Origin: Cololabis saira
Taxonomy: Eukaryota; Chordata; Actinopteri; Beloniformes; Belonidae
Reading direction: 5' to 3'
Length of the DNA stretch: 64,000 nucleotides
NCBI RefSeq assembly: GCF_033807715.1
Contig: NC_084590.1
Location: 1,460,501-1,524,500 of the forward strand
Of the stretch, positions 34,700-46,430 are shown piece by piece. The position numbers were made by a program, and so were the translations under genes. The stretch's first letter is position 1. Each line of letters starts with the position of its first letter. Below the pieces are notes generated by a model, which was given only the letters and a program-made list of their open reading frames with translations, had not been told where the DNA came from and made no database searches.

Positions 34700-36230
34700 T
34701 AGACAATTTGTGAAATGGTCTAAATTGGTTAGAGAATGCTTTTGGTAGTTTTAACCTGGAAACTCATGTTTCTGATGGGATGCAGAATGCACAACATTTC
34801 AGCTTTTGACTGGAACCATAAACGTTTTAAAATGAAACTTTGTAATCATCACATAACTCAGCAATGTAATTTCAACTATTATTATTCTGACATATTTTCT
34901 AAAAGGTAAGATTATTCAAAATGATCTGTGTGTGTGTGATGATAAAGCATAATCATGTTTTTTCGGGCACTAAGACACACAGACACAAACACACACCTCC
35001 AGAATAATCTCCTACTGCATGACTGGTTTTGATGCATAGCAGCATCGAAACAAATGTGGAGTTAATGAAGAGACCGATCAGTTAAAACAAACACTGCACA
35101 GATAATAAGCGACCGCAGCTTACTCTTGCAGCCTCTCAGTGTTTATGGACGGCCTTCACAGAGTTTACAAATGAGTGAATTAGCTCAATTCAGTGCACTT
35201 AGAGTTCACCACATGCATGCGTGTCGGTGTGTGCCAGTTTTTAAATGGAAGTGAGTAGGATATCCACGGCGTTGAGAGTTACACACTCCATTAAAGTGCT
35301 CACATTTTGGGGGGGGATTGTGTGATTGACCCCATTTCCCAGAAATACCTGAAACTGTGCAGATAAACAACCATTAAACCATCCCAGCTGTAATTACAGA
35401 GTATAACTCTAATGACGGGCCGGGTTCTGCACAGATCAGCACACAGTTTTAGATTTAAGAGGAAATAAAAGCAACAAATTGTAAGCAAACAGCAGTGGCA
35501 ATGTGTCGCTGCATGTGGAGAACGGTACGAGTGAGACCACCCAGATGAGCAATTAAAGAGCAGCAACACGGATGGAAATGGACTAAAACACGTAGCACAC
35601 GAGGTGGAGAACAAAAGGGAAACATGTGCAGCTCTACAAGTACAGTGAAACAGCCAAAATATTCTATTAGTGTCAAAGACTTAGGTAAAAGCTTAATCTT
35701 GTAGTTATTTCCGAGGCTGAGACAATAAATTATTATCAGCACCATCATCTTTCACTTTAGTCTAAATAATGGCTGGGGCAGCAATATTGGTCAACAGTTC
35801 ACTGTACGCTGATAAAATATCAATAATGACTACTACTGATTTTGGAGCTCACATGAGGGCAGAGACATTTCATTGATTAATCATGCACATCTGTGTTCAT
35901 GAGCTCAAAACTCTGGTCATTTTTTCCAATAACTTGATTTATGATCTAAAACTCTAAAGTTGACATTTCCATTAGACTCGGCTTTGTTTTCTGTTTAATA
36001 CACACCAGTGACTACTAAAAGGTTAAATTAGACGTCACTGGCTTTTAGCAATCAGATGCTATTATTTGATCCATATCAGGAAAAAAAATGTTATCTCAAT
36101 TCCATTTTATTTTTCTTCAGCATCCTTTGCTATGATACTATACTGGCAAGGTTGCTTAAAATGAGTTGGTTGCATAGTCATCCACTAACACGGGATTTCT
36201 GACCAACAATTGGATGAAATGAACGGACAC
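34700..36230. other. Intron sequence without recognised feature
   Basis: No gene or repeat family recognised; frames at 35300-35748 show no known motif. Confidence 0.4.
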
Positions 36231-36239
36231 TGACCACGT

Positions 36240-36960
36240 TTACATGCAGTCAAAATTGGGGTTATTGCTAATATTCCGGTTACTGAAACATTGGGAATAT
36301 TCCGTTTACATGGTAATTAATCATTCAGGATATCTGGATCAAACCAGCGACGCGCGGAGAACATCATGACACAATTCCCGTCATTTCCACTTCTTCTTCC
36401 TGTATCCAAATTCAAAACAACAACAATAACAGCAGCACGGCGGAAAATCAACAGCCCAGTAGAAGTGGTTTTGTTTCTTTTCCAGCGTCTTCCAGCGGAG
36501 CTTGATCTGGTCTGGCGTTCCTACAAATGCTGCTTCATGCAGCTTTTCTCTCACCTTCTTGTAAATCTTCTATCCCGGTACTTTCTACCGTCTACAAATG
36601 CAGAAATGTTCATATCCTTTATTACATTTATGAAGTGATTAGTCTCCTCCTGGTCTTGGTTTCTCCGTGTTTAGAAGAACTTCCTGGACTCAAAAGACCA
36701 GGATTCTTTGAGAAAAGAACATGTGCAGAAAACAGATTCCTGTTCCGTTTGATGGGGATATTCCGTTTGGTGTTTACATGACCCAATATTCAGGTTTTAA
36801 AAGGAGGAACCCAGGGGTCATATTGGGGTTTTTAAAAACCGGAATATGAGCAAATTCCGGTTATTCAAAGGGGTTATTGGTGTTTACATGGCCGTGCGCA
36901 ACCGGGTTATTGCTAATATTCCAGTTAGAAAAGGGTTATTGATGCATGGAAACACAGAGT
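36240..36960. mobile_element. MITE with GTTTACATGCA ends
   Basis: GTTTACATGCAGTC at the left and, inverted, GTTTCCATGCATC at the right frame a 700-bp segment. GGTTATTGCTAATATTCC occurs near both ends (36262 and 36905, same strand). Several GGTGTTTACATG words lie inside. No transposase. Superfamily unknown. Confidence 0.55.
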
Positions 36961-36999
36961 CAGTGTAGAAGCTCTTTCAGTCACAGAGAAAGGTTTCCC

Positions 37000-37825
37000 C
37001 AATGGGTTTACCAACACTCAAGACTGTTGAGTAAAAGCTTCTCCTTGGGACTGGAATAATAAAACACATGGACTTTCTATGTTCAGTCATATCCAAACTG
37101 GTTAGCCAAACATCCAAATGTTTCAGCCCCATCCTTGTTTGTTCCCACTGTTAAACAGTACATGGGTAGCTTCAAACTTTTCTTTTATTTCCCTATGTCA
37201 TGATCACTTAGCACAAGTGTTGCCCACAATTTTCAAATCTGATCCTTTGCTTCATCTCATCAGAGAGTGGGGAGTAATTACAGTAAAAGCTTGCCCACCC
37301 GGTCAGCCCTCCCCCCGAGTCGCTTCTGTCTCTACAGCTCCTCTATCAACGGCAGCAGCTCTTACAGTCACTTTCCTTCCCCAGTCCTCGTTACTCGGTG
37401 GCAACTGATGTCATTTTGCTGACACAGCAAAACCACGAGACAAAAAAGGAAAAAAAAGATACATGGAGCCAATCAAGTACTTAGAAACATTAGGTGAAAG
37501 GAAAGGAATGCAATGAAAATATGGAGGAGACACTGCCTCCAGCCAAATGACACGTCATAACTGAGAAGAAGTGGGGACAGAAACTTGACCCCCCCTCTCT
37601 CCCCCCCTCTCTCCTACCGCTTGATAGGAATTGCCAAGAGATGACGCAATATATATAAGGGAGAGGTCGATCAGAATATGATGTATTAAGTCAGGCAGCA
37701 AACAACACTGGAGTACAAGTAAACTGGACTGCACTCAAGAAAGCTCACATAAATTACTTTTGGATCATCTTGGTAAATATCAATCTTAAAGATTCAAAAT
37801 GGAACTGACTGAGGAACATGAACCG
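37000..37825. other. No recognised gene; pyrimidine tract
   Basis: Contains a CCCCCCTCTCT-type tract at about 37590-37615 and a TATATATAAGG TATA-like word at 37651, but no supported transcript start or coding frame. Confidence 0.4.
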
Positions 37826-37827
37826 TA

Positions 37828-39453
37828 CAGGACTGTCTCAGGAAATTAAAATATTGTGATGAAGTCCTTTATTTTCTGTAATGCAATTACAAAAACAGAA
37901 ATGTCATACATTCTGGATTCATTACAAATGAACTGAAATATTGCAAGCCTTTTATTATTTTAATATTGCTGATCATGGTTTACAGCTTAAGAAAACTCAA
38001 ATATCCTATCTCAAAAAATTAGAATATTCTGGGAATCTTAAAGCAGCACTATGCAACTTTTCCAGCTTAATCTAATATTTCATCATCGTGATGGTAGATC
38101 AACTTCCAACAGGTTTAATGAACCTCTGTCATGGTCTGAGGGGTCTGTATCGCCTTCACTGGCACTATGTAACTTTGAGGAGCATGGTAGTAACCCTGCC
38201 ACACTAAAAAACTACACATTTTTATGGCTTTGACTGCTTTACGGCATACGTCACTTCCCCCTCCTTCCCCATTCGTAGTGGAGACGAAGAGCTCAGGAGA
38301 AACTGGTAACCCGTTGCTGTGTTGTAGCTGCAGCAGCTCCACACAACAGACGTGGGGAAAAGATCGCTAATGGTTTAACTTTTCACTGGTTTCCTACTCG
38401 GAGGCAGAACCACGGAGGCCGAGTATCTGAGATAACAGAGAGTTGTCGGCTCGGCGCGGCTGTAACGACCAAACATAACCTTCCACAGTAAACAACAAAC
38501 ACTCACAAACCGGGGTCGGATCATTCACACAGGTTTTATTCCCCACTTCTCCAGCTAAACACAGTTGCTGGCCAGCTCTCTGCGGTGCCATTAACCCCAA
38601 TCTGCAGATAAAACTAGTTTGTTGAGGAAAAGATATTAACTATTTGTAGCTGCAGAGGAAAAAAATAATCTCACGAGGAAAACAAAAATATTGCTCACGC
38701 CTCGGAGCCTCTTCAGCATAATATAGCAGTCAAAAAAAAGAAAAGAGAAGTGAGTAATACAAAACATGTACTGTATGTTGTACTATTATACTAATTTATT
38801 GAAACACATGGCGAGTCAAACATTTACCAAAGCAGCTGCCAAACACTCCTAAACAAGGTAGCCTAAGACGTGGGTTGTGCAGAACTGCGGCAGTAAATCC
38901 TTTCTAAAGAGTGGAGCTCCGACGAGGAGCTCCATTCTTTAGTAGGGATTTCATATGGATCAAACCGTTAATAATCATTATTTTCTCCATATACCACTCC
39001 CTGGCTTCCTTGTTTAAGGTATCCCGATAAATTCCAGTTCCTTTCCAGCAGTTTAACATCTTTTTTTTGCGTTCCGTCTGTTCACTTGGTGAAACAGAAA
39101 AGTAGTTTTGAAAGTCCGTCCCGTCTTCTCTCAAAACAAATGCAGCGACGGGGACAGGAGTTTTCCGGCAGTACGCGCTGGTGCTCATGGGAAACGTAGT
39201 GTTCTTTCTGGTAAAGCACTATCGCTTTTGTCCAAAAGATGCCGCCAAACTCAACAAATGCTGAAAGTTACATGGTGCTGCTTTAATATTAAACTGTAAG
39301 CCATAATCAGCTATATTAAAATAATAAAAGGCTTGCAATATTTCAGTTGATTTGTAATGAATCCAGAATGTATGACATTTTAGTTTTTTTTTAATTGCAT
39401 TACAAAAAATAAAGAACTTTATCACAATATTATAATTTTCTGAGACAGTCCTG
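37828..39453. mobile_element. Mariner-type MITE, family C, copy 2, interrupted
   Basis: Same ends as copy 1 (CAGGACTGTCTCAG... and its inverse), with TA at 37826-37827 and after 39453. A 1241-bp TTAA-target element splits it at the middle of its hairpin arms. Confidence 0.85.
38042..39282. mobile_element. TTAA-target DNA element nested in mariner MITE
   Basis: TTAA duplicates flank it (38038-38041 and 39283-39286). The ends AGCAGCACTATGCAACTTT and, inverted, AGCAGCACCATGTAACTTT match 17 of 19. Removing it and one TTAA restores the family C sequence seen intact at 29457-29477. This fits piggyBac or Kolobok. No transposase frame is visible; the interior has a CpG-rich part near 38445. Confidence 0.85.
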
Positions 39454-39631
39454 TATATACACAGTCCTCCATGACCCTGGTTAAATGTACAGTGTTTCCA
39501 AAGAATACTTTTGCTTTAAGGTAGTTTTGTCAAAATGTAAGACTAAAAATGATTCTGAATTAAACAATCAATGCAAACATAATATTTAAGATTAGATATT
39601 AACATAAGCTGCTTCCACACTAGATGATTTC

Positions 39632-39930
39632 CTACGGAAGAGTATTAAGGCCATGCAGGAGAAAAAATATTTGAGGGGAAGATTTTTTTTATTGTGCACT
39701 TCAAGAAAAAAAGTCGAGAATAATATTGAAATACAATTTCGAGAAAAAAGTCGAAATGTCAAGAGATTAATGTTGAAATACAATTTCAAGAATAAAGTCG
39801 AAATTTCGTGGATAAAGTTGAAATTTCGAGAATAAAGTTGAAATTGTACTTCAACATTATTCTCAACATTTCAACTTTTTTTTCGACATTTCAACATTTT
39901 TCTCGAAGTGCATAATGAAAAAAAAATCTT
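39632..39930. mobile_element. MITE family D, copy 1 (right end lost)
   Basis: Starts TACGGAAGAGTATTAAGGCC and contains many (T)TCGAAATTTCGAG/GTCGAAAT words. A second, complete copy at 59607-59882 shows both ends. Here the right terminal repeat is missing. Confidence 0.7.
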
Positions 39931-40189
39931 AGCAGAGATTTCAAACCTTTCTTTTCAAACAGCTTACATACTTTTTTTTATACCTCAAACCATTTCCAGA
40001 TAAAACACTCTTCATAACTCTTGTGTCTTTGTTGATGAAACATGGTTTAGAGATAGATAGCAGGTTGTGTCGTCTGAACAAGCCAGCAATCTGGCGATGA
40101 TGAAAGTCACGTAGTCTGAACAGTATTAGATGCTTCGCATTCTGTCACACATTTTTCCCACAGTTCTGCGGCCAAATAGATTGAGAGAG

Positions 40190-40593
40190 AAGACATGCTC
40201 TAGGCATGGAGGAGCTGGAAATGTGGACATCTTTAAACGTAAACTAAAAACTCATCTCTTTGGTCTGGCTTTTATGTAGCATCACATTTTATAGTTTTAT
40301 TCTGATTAACATTTTTTAGAGGTATTTGTTTTATTTATTGATCTATTTCTTGTAATGTTGTTATTATTGTTATATTTTATTGTTGTGGACTGATTATTTT
40401 TAGCCTTAATTCTTGAAACTTTATCATTATTTCATCTTAATTAACTATATTGTAACTATCATTGTCAGTGTACATTGGTATCCTAGTTTTAATTTTATTT
40501 TTATTATGCTTATTTTTCAGTCAAAATGTTAAGCACTTTGTATTTCATGTACTTGGATGAAAGGTGCTATATAAATAAAATTTGATTGATTGA
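40190..40593 (+). mobile_element. LINE 3' fragment with TTGAT tail
   Basis: The end of the reverse-transcriptase frame (FKRKLKTHLFGLAF) is followed by a stop, an AT-rich 3' UTR, AAAGGTGCTATATAAATAAA and a TTTGATTGATTGAT microsatellite tail. This is a different subfamily from the TTGAA-tailed LINEs nearby. Confidence 0.75.
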
Positions 40594-40839
40594 TAGGCAT
40601 CCCTTGTTAAAATTCGCACTAATGCAGCCTCTCTCCATTGCTTTGTCATGAAGATAAACATTTTAGATTTTAATTGAGGTAAGGAGAGTCTGAGATGTAG
40701 CTGTTGTTTTTTTTTTGTCACCTCTCTTCAGTATTGCTGAGTCTGACCTTGGGTTAATGTGCTAGGAAACTAATCTAGAATGGTGCACTCCAAATTGCTT
40801 AGAAATGGCTTTATAATCCTCAGAATGCCTAAGTGGATG

Positions 40840-41218
40840 TCTGCTGTGCAGCTGACGTCCCCGACCCCCGAATCTGACCTTCGGCAGGAGGGTCCCCCTT
40901 ATGATCCAGGTCCTGGTCCAGGTTTCTACCCCCTTATGATCCAGGTCCTGGTCCAGGTTTCTACCCCCTTATGATCCAGGTCCTGGTCCAGGTTTCTCCT
41001 TATGATCCAGGTCCTGGTCCAGGTTTCTACCCCCTTATGATCCTGGTCCTGGTCCAGGTTTCTTCCCTCCTAAAGGGGAGTTTTTCTTGCCCCTGTTTGG
41101 CTTAAGGCTTTTCTCCCACTAGGGGAGTTTTTACCTGCCATTGTTTATGTAATAATTGCTCGGGGGTTTATGTTCCTTTGTTGTGTTAGACGCTATACAA
41201 ATAAAATTGAATTGAACG
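40840..41218 (+). mobile_element. L2-like LINE 3' tail with 35-bp repeats
   Basis: Contains GGAGTTTTTACCTGCCATTG, ATGTAATAATTGCTCGG, GTTAGACGCTATACAAATAA and a final AATTGAATTGAA, as in the LINE tail at 17790-17942. From about 40893 to 41065 it holds four to five copies of a 35-bp unit with TTATGATCCAGGTCCTGGTC. Confidence 0.85.
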
Positions 41219-41292
41219 AATGACAGTGAACAACTCGCTATTCAAGATCAATACTGATGCCTATCCTCCTTGGCAATGTTTCATTGCTATTT

Positions 41293-41650
41293 AGAGCCCG
41301 AGCACTTACAGTGCGAAGGCCCTATTGAATCTGTAGGAATTTTAGTTTTTTTTTCCTTTTTCTTCTGACCAAAGGAGGGTCTTTTTTCCCCCTAAACGTG
41401 CCCCAAAAGTCACCAAATTTTGCACGCAAGCCAGGCCTGGAGAAAAATGTGATATTTAATGGTTTGCATTAATGGGCGTGGCCTAATGGCTCAACAGCGC
41501 CCCCTAGAAAACTTTGTGCCTCAAGCCCCACAATACGGTTTGACATACATGCACGGAAATCGGTACACACCTGTATCATGTCGCAACTTAAAGAAAAGTC
41601 TCTTGGCGCCATGGCCGAAACCGAACAGGAAGTTGGCCATTTTGAATTAT
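41293..41650 (+). mobile_element. GGGCCC-ended dispersed repeat, copy 3 (left part)
   Basis: Left end AGAGCCCGAGCACTTACAG (one base off the usual GGGCCC), T-rich tract, then the standard blocks to TTGGCCATTTTGAATTATTC. From 41650 to about 41870 a different sequence follows (ATGGACTACAACATACTGAG, TTGTTACCATGGCAAC) that may be a variant body of the same family. Confidence 0.75.
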
Positions 41651-41917
41651 TCTTCCCAACGTTAAAAGACTCGGGACGATATGGACTACAACATACTGAG
41701 GTTTCATTAGGCTGTTGTTTACAACTTTTGAGATATTGAAGCCGAATTGTCCCATTCTATCCTATGGGGCTTGTTACCATGGCAACAAAATCTATGCATT
41801 TTTATGGGGGAGAATATGAATAAATCATCCGTAAATGTGGCCCGAACCGCAACTTGCATCCAGGCCTTGGTTTGATTTATTGGCCATTATTAATAACCCC
41901 AAACATGGCAAGAACCA

Positions 41918-42445
41918 CCTCAGAGACAACCAAAACAACCTTAAACACAACCACAACAACCTTAAACACAACCAGTACCACCTTAAACACAACAAAAACA
42001 ACCTTAAAGGAGCTTGAGGCCGGATTGTGGCAAGATTTATGAAAAAAATCTGTATACATTTTAAGTTTTCTAGTAATAATGTCAGATGAAGCGTTCCAAA
42101 CCCAAAAGAATGTTTCCTCTAGTGTATCTCTCCTTTGCCTTGAACAGGCTGTGTGCTGCAAAATGTGCTGCAATTCGGTCCCGAATTTCCCGCGCTGTCC
42201 TGCGGATGTGACGTCACATGACGCTGCATGTACGTTCTCCCTGTTCTCCCGTGCCGGCTTCACTGTTGGCTGCAGTACCCCCAACGGCCGTCGTGGTGAA
42301 GGGTGGCGCTAGAGAGTCTCATTTCTTAAAAGGAGCCTCAAGCTCCTTTAAACACAACCACAACAACCTTAAACACAACCAGAACAACCTTAAACACAAC
42401 CAGAACAACCTTTAAACACAACCAAAACAACCTTAAACACAACCA
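41918..42445. repeat. 21-bp minisatellite split by an insertion
   Basis: Imperfect copies of CCTTAAACACAACCACAACA (21 bp) occur at 41918-42007 and again at 42348-42445, on both sides of a 340-bp TTAA-target element. Confidence 0.85.
42008..42347. mobile_element. TTAA-target MITE inserted in minisatellite
   Basis: TTAA flanks at 42004-42007 and 42348-42351. Ends AGGAGCTTGAGGC and, inverted, AGGAGCTTGAGGCTCC. The TTAA belongs to the repeat unit itself (CCTTAAACAC), so the empty site is visible in every neighbouring unit. Interior has TGACGTCACATGACG and no ORF of note. piggyBac/Kolobok-like. Confidence 0.85.
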
Positions 42446-42629
42446 CTAGAGGGGACGAATTGGCAGCAGGGCATGTCCATATCAAAATCTTATTAGCACA
42501 CAACATGAACAATTTGAACCAAGGTAAAGAATATCTACCCATTATAGTATGGTAGAATTATGGTAGAGAACAGAGTTTCTAAGCCAGGCTTAAGACTTGA
42601 CACATACAAAAAAGGGGAAAAAATAAGAA

Positions 42630-43959
42630 TTAAAGCTGAAAGCAGCGATGAACGGGCCCTCGCTCGTGCAATTTGCACCAATTAAGGTCAAGGACTCAAA
42701 ACTAAGTCCGATGACACCACCCACGACTCTTTATATCAAACCATTCAAAAGTTATGCCAGAAAATAGGAACAACCAATCAGAAGAAGGGGCGGGGCTAAT
42801 TCAGGCCAATGAAGGTCAAGGACTCAATACCGAGTCAGATGGCACCACCCACATGTCTTTATCACAACCTGTTCAAAAGTTATAGAGAAAAGTTTTCTAG
42901 GGGGGCGCTGTTGAGCCGTTAGGCCACGCCCATTAATGCAAACCATGAAATATCTAATTTATCGCCAGGCCTGGCTTGCATGCCAAATTTGGTGCCTTTT
43001 GGGGAACTATCAAATATGGACCAATCAGATGAAGGGGGGGCACGCTTTTTGGCGTCTAGCGTCCACACGGTAACACTTTTGAAAGAGAAAAGTAATGTGC
43101 GTAGTCGCAAGATGGAGCAGCACATTTTGATTCAATTCAATTCAATTTTATTTATATAGCGTCTAATACAACAGAGTTGTCTCTAGACGCTTTCCAGAGA
43201 CCCATACCCAGAACATGACCCCCGAGCAGTTATTACATAAACAATGGCAGGTAAAAACTCCCCTAGTGGGAGAAAAACCTTAAGCCAAACAGTGGCAAGG
43301 AAAAACTCCCCTTTAGGAGGGAAGAAACCTTGAGCAGGACCAGGCTCATAAGGGGGGACCCTCCTGCCGAGGGCCAGACTGGTGGGTCAGGGACGGCAAC
43401 AGCAGAGCAGGCAGGTGGAAGCAGCAACGGGATGACCAGGGGTGGGGACCGCAGGCCAAGTGTGATGTATAACACACTTGGGGGCACAAGTTTGGGCCGT
43501 ATTAATTGCCGAGGGAATGGCATAAATTGCGCCAAAATTACACAATTCATTCAAAATGGCCGACTTCCTGTTGGGTTTCGGCCATGGCGCCAAGAGACTT
43601 TTCTTTAAGTTACGACATGATACAGGTGTGTACCGATTTTCGTGCATGTACGTCAGACCGTATTGTGGGGCTTGAGGCACAAAGTTTTCCGGGGGGCGCT
43701 GTTGAGCCATTTTGCCATGCCCATTAATACAAACCATGAAATATCATATTTATCGCCAGGCCTGGCTTGCATGCAAAATTTGGTGACTTTTTGGGCACGT
43801 TTAGGGGGGCAAAAAGGCCCTCCTTTCGTCAGAAGAAAGAAAAAGAAAGGAAAAAAAATTCCTACAGATACAATAGGGCCTTCGCACTGCAAGTGCTCGG
43901 GCCCTAAAAATTTCCTACAGATACAATAGGGCCTTTCGCATTGTAAGTGCTCGGGCCCT
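42630..43959 (-). mobile_element. GGGCCC-ended dispersed repeat, copy 4 (inverted)
   Basis: Begins TTAAAGCTGAAAGCAGCGAT and ACGGGCCCTCGC, the inverse of the right end, and finishes at TGCTCGGGCCCT. The left end (in element sense) is duplicated: two head segments at about 43855-43906 and 43912-43959. A LINE tail at 43132-43462 interrupts it. Confidence 0.85.
43132..43462 (-). mobile_element. L2-like LINE 3' tail inserted in copy 4
   Basis: Inverted TTGAA-tailed LINE end, starting TCAATTCAATTCAATT, with GTAAAAACTCCCCTAGTGGG as in the copy at 19308. It is flanked by TGAT at 43128-43131 and 43463-43466. Without it the host reads CACATTTTGATGTATAAC, as in the uninterrupted copies. Confidence 0.85.
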
Positions 43960-43969
43960 AATTACAAGT

Positions 43970-45170
43970 GGGGGTCTTTGCTCTGTTTTTCTCTCATCGA
44001 AGGGGTCCCTGGGCTAAAAAAGGTTGAAGACCCCTGATTTAGACGGTATGACGCTGATAACTGTAAATAATAGTAAATAATACTGAATAAACAGCTTCAG
44101 TTTGAATGAAGGTCACTCCATCTCTAATATTCAGCAACCGGTATCTGGAATCATGGCTGGTTGCAGTGTGATATTTTGTATTTGTGTCTTACATAGCATG
44201 TGTTCATGTGTGTTTAAATGTGTGGTCTCTACGGCAGCAGGACACCCCCCCCCCCCTGGAGTAACACTGCACACAGCTGGATAAACCACTGATAAAGCTC
44301 TTCCCACAAAACACACACATATAAGAGAAAAACACAAATACATTCAGAGAAAGAGAAATATGGACAAGAGTCACATACACTCAAGAAAAAGTAAAATGTC
44401 CTATGATTTCAGACAAAACATTTCAATATGTATAATTCTAGTATATACTGTACATACAAACTTTTTACCTAGACTCTTGGCATATACTATTTGTACAAAC
44501 ATGTACAAATACACACTTAACAAGCAGGCATCTTTTCCGCTACATCATAATTTCAGCCCCTTCCCTCCCATACACAACAGCAAATTTAGAGGAAAGAGAA
44601 ATATTTCTGCTAAATTAGTTATGCTAATTACAGTGCAGTTCTCAGGGGGAGAGAAGGCGCTTAATGGCTTTTAATTCTTTTCGCCTGGAAAGAGATGTGG
44701 GAGAGTGCCAGACAGAAAGCAGAGAGAAAAAGGCCAAGACCAAAAAAAGGAAAATTAAACCAATAAACACATAAACAACTCACATGAAAATGTGCCTGTT
44801 GACAAAGCAACAGTGAATTAAATGAATTAACAACTCAAGGGACGAACTCCATAAACAGGCTACCGAGCAGATAAGAGTCGGCGTATCAGCTCAGGGAGCG
44901 CCATTTCCCTTGACCAACTAGGAAGGGACGGCAGGAAAAGTTTTGTAACTAACTTTGTGTCAGTCTTTGCCAGCGGTCACAGAGTGATAATGAGGCATGT
45001 TCATTGTAGATTGATGGCAGCAGAAAAAAATAGTGGGCATGCTGCATTTATTCTGGCACATTCTCCTAAAGCGCAGAGTGACCTCTTCATGAAGGCTGAT
45101 CCTGCTGCTTCTTTGATACGATACTGGCCACTCTGGATCACTGAAGCCACAATTCATATCTGGATCTTTA
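43970..45170. other. No recognised feature
   Basis: Includes a C-run at 44246-44257 and ordinary intron sequence. No conserved frame or repeat ends seen. Confidence 0.4.
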
Positions 45171-45172
45171 CA

Positions 45173-46034
45173 TTAGGGGTGGAACAATATATTGTGCCAC
45201 GAATTTTTTGATACAAAAACGTCACGATGCGTGTCGTGGAGGTGACAAACTGCAGCGCGAAATTGGATTATTAATATTAATATAGTGTTTACTAGTAACA
45301 TCCTATTGGTGCAGCGGGATCACGTGACGACCACGACCCGCGGACCAAAATCTGAATACGCTCAGAAGAAACTAGTACCGTTTTACGTCCCGATCACGGG
45401 ACTCTTGCAGGGTTTTGAGCTCTGAACTTTTACTTCTAAGGTGAGCATGCATCAATCTTTTTTATGATGTAAAGATTGTGTCATCCCCGACGGTGTGAGG
45501 ATGAAACGATACCGGGGTTCACCTTACGGCCTCAGGCTGGAGCAGGTGAAGCTCTGAGCTCTGGAACAAGATCAATAACAGTCATGTTGCATTTGGAGTT
45601 TGGGACTTTTCATAGTTTATTTATTTACGTTTATTTATTTATTTATTGTAACGGATAAAGCGGGAGAAGATGAATGAATGAATGAATTTTAGTTGTTACA
45701 TTTCTGGAAAAGAAAAAGTCATACATGTCAGTTTGTGGCAAAATATTTTTACTTGTATGAAACTGAAGATCATAATGCAAACCTGACATTTACTTTTAGT
45801 TCAGTTTGTGGAAAATGGTTGGCCTGGCTTTCTCTTTAAAACTTAAACAGTTATAAAGCATTACAAACTGGAACAATAGGGCAAACGGACAGCATTGTTT
45901 TGTATTTTGTGTCTTTCAAATAAAAGACCATTTTTTCCAGTCATATGTTCCTCATTCAAGGTTGTTAAAAAAATATTGCTATAATATCGTATCGTATTGT
46001 TATCGTCACCTCAATATCGTGTATCGTACCGGCA
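45173..46034. mobile_element. hAT-like MITE with ATATCGT-rich ends
   Basis: The left end reads TTAGGGGTGGAACAATATAT and the right end has ATCGTATCGTATTG and CAATATCGTGTATCG, the degenerate ends of a common fish MITE type. The interior contains AT-rich tetranucleotide runs (TTTATTTA near 45615, GAATGAAT near 45670). Exact ends and target duplication are unclear. Confidence 0.45.
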
Positions 46035-46049
46035 CAGATGCACCGGTTG

Positions 46050-46430
46050 TTTCACATAACTTTTGAAAGGTTTGATATAAAGACTCGTGGGTGGTGTCAT
46101 CTGACTCGGTTTTGAGTCCTTGAACATAATTGCTGCAAATTAGCCCCGCCCCTTCTTCTGATTGGTCGATATCTGATAGTTCCTACTTTCTTTTGAACGG
46201 TTTGGTATAGAGAGTTGTGGCTGGTGTCATCTGCTAAATGTCCAGGCCTGAAGAATCTACATCAAGTCATACAAGCTTCCACTGCAGCCTGAACGTGCAC
46301 AAGGGTGGAGGACCGTTCATCGCTGCTTGCAGCTTTAATTATTATTATTTTAAACGAGAGGGAAAAAAGTTTAATTCTGAATTATTTAATTTGGAATAAT
46401 TAATTCCAAATTAAACATCATGTAACCGTG
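46050..46430. mobile_element. GGGCCC repeat right end (copy 5) and MITE A fragment
   Basis: 46050-46338 holds the last two internal blocks (TCGTGGGTGGTGTCATCTG, TTCTTCTGATTGGTCG) and the right end TCATCGCTGCTTGCAGCTTTAA. At 46370-46430, TTTAATTCTGAATTATTTAA and AAACATCATGTAACCGTGGCC are the inverted end of a family A MITE. Confidence 0.75.
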
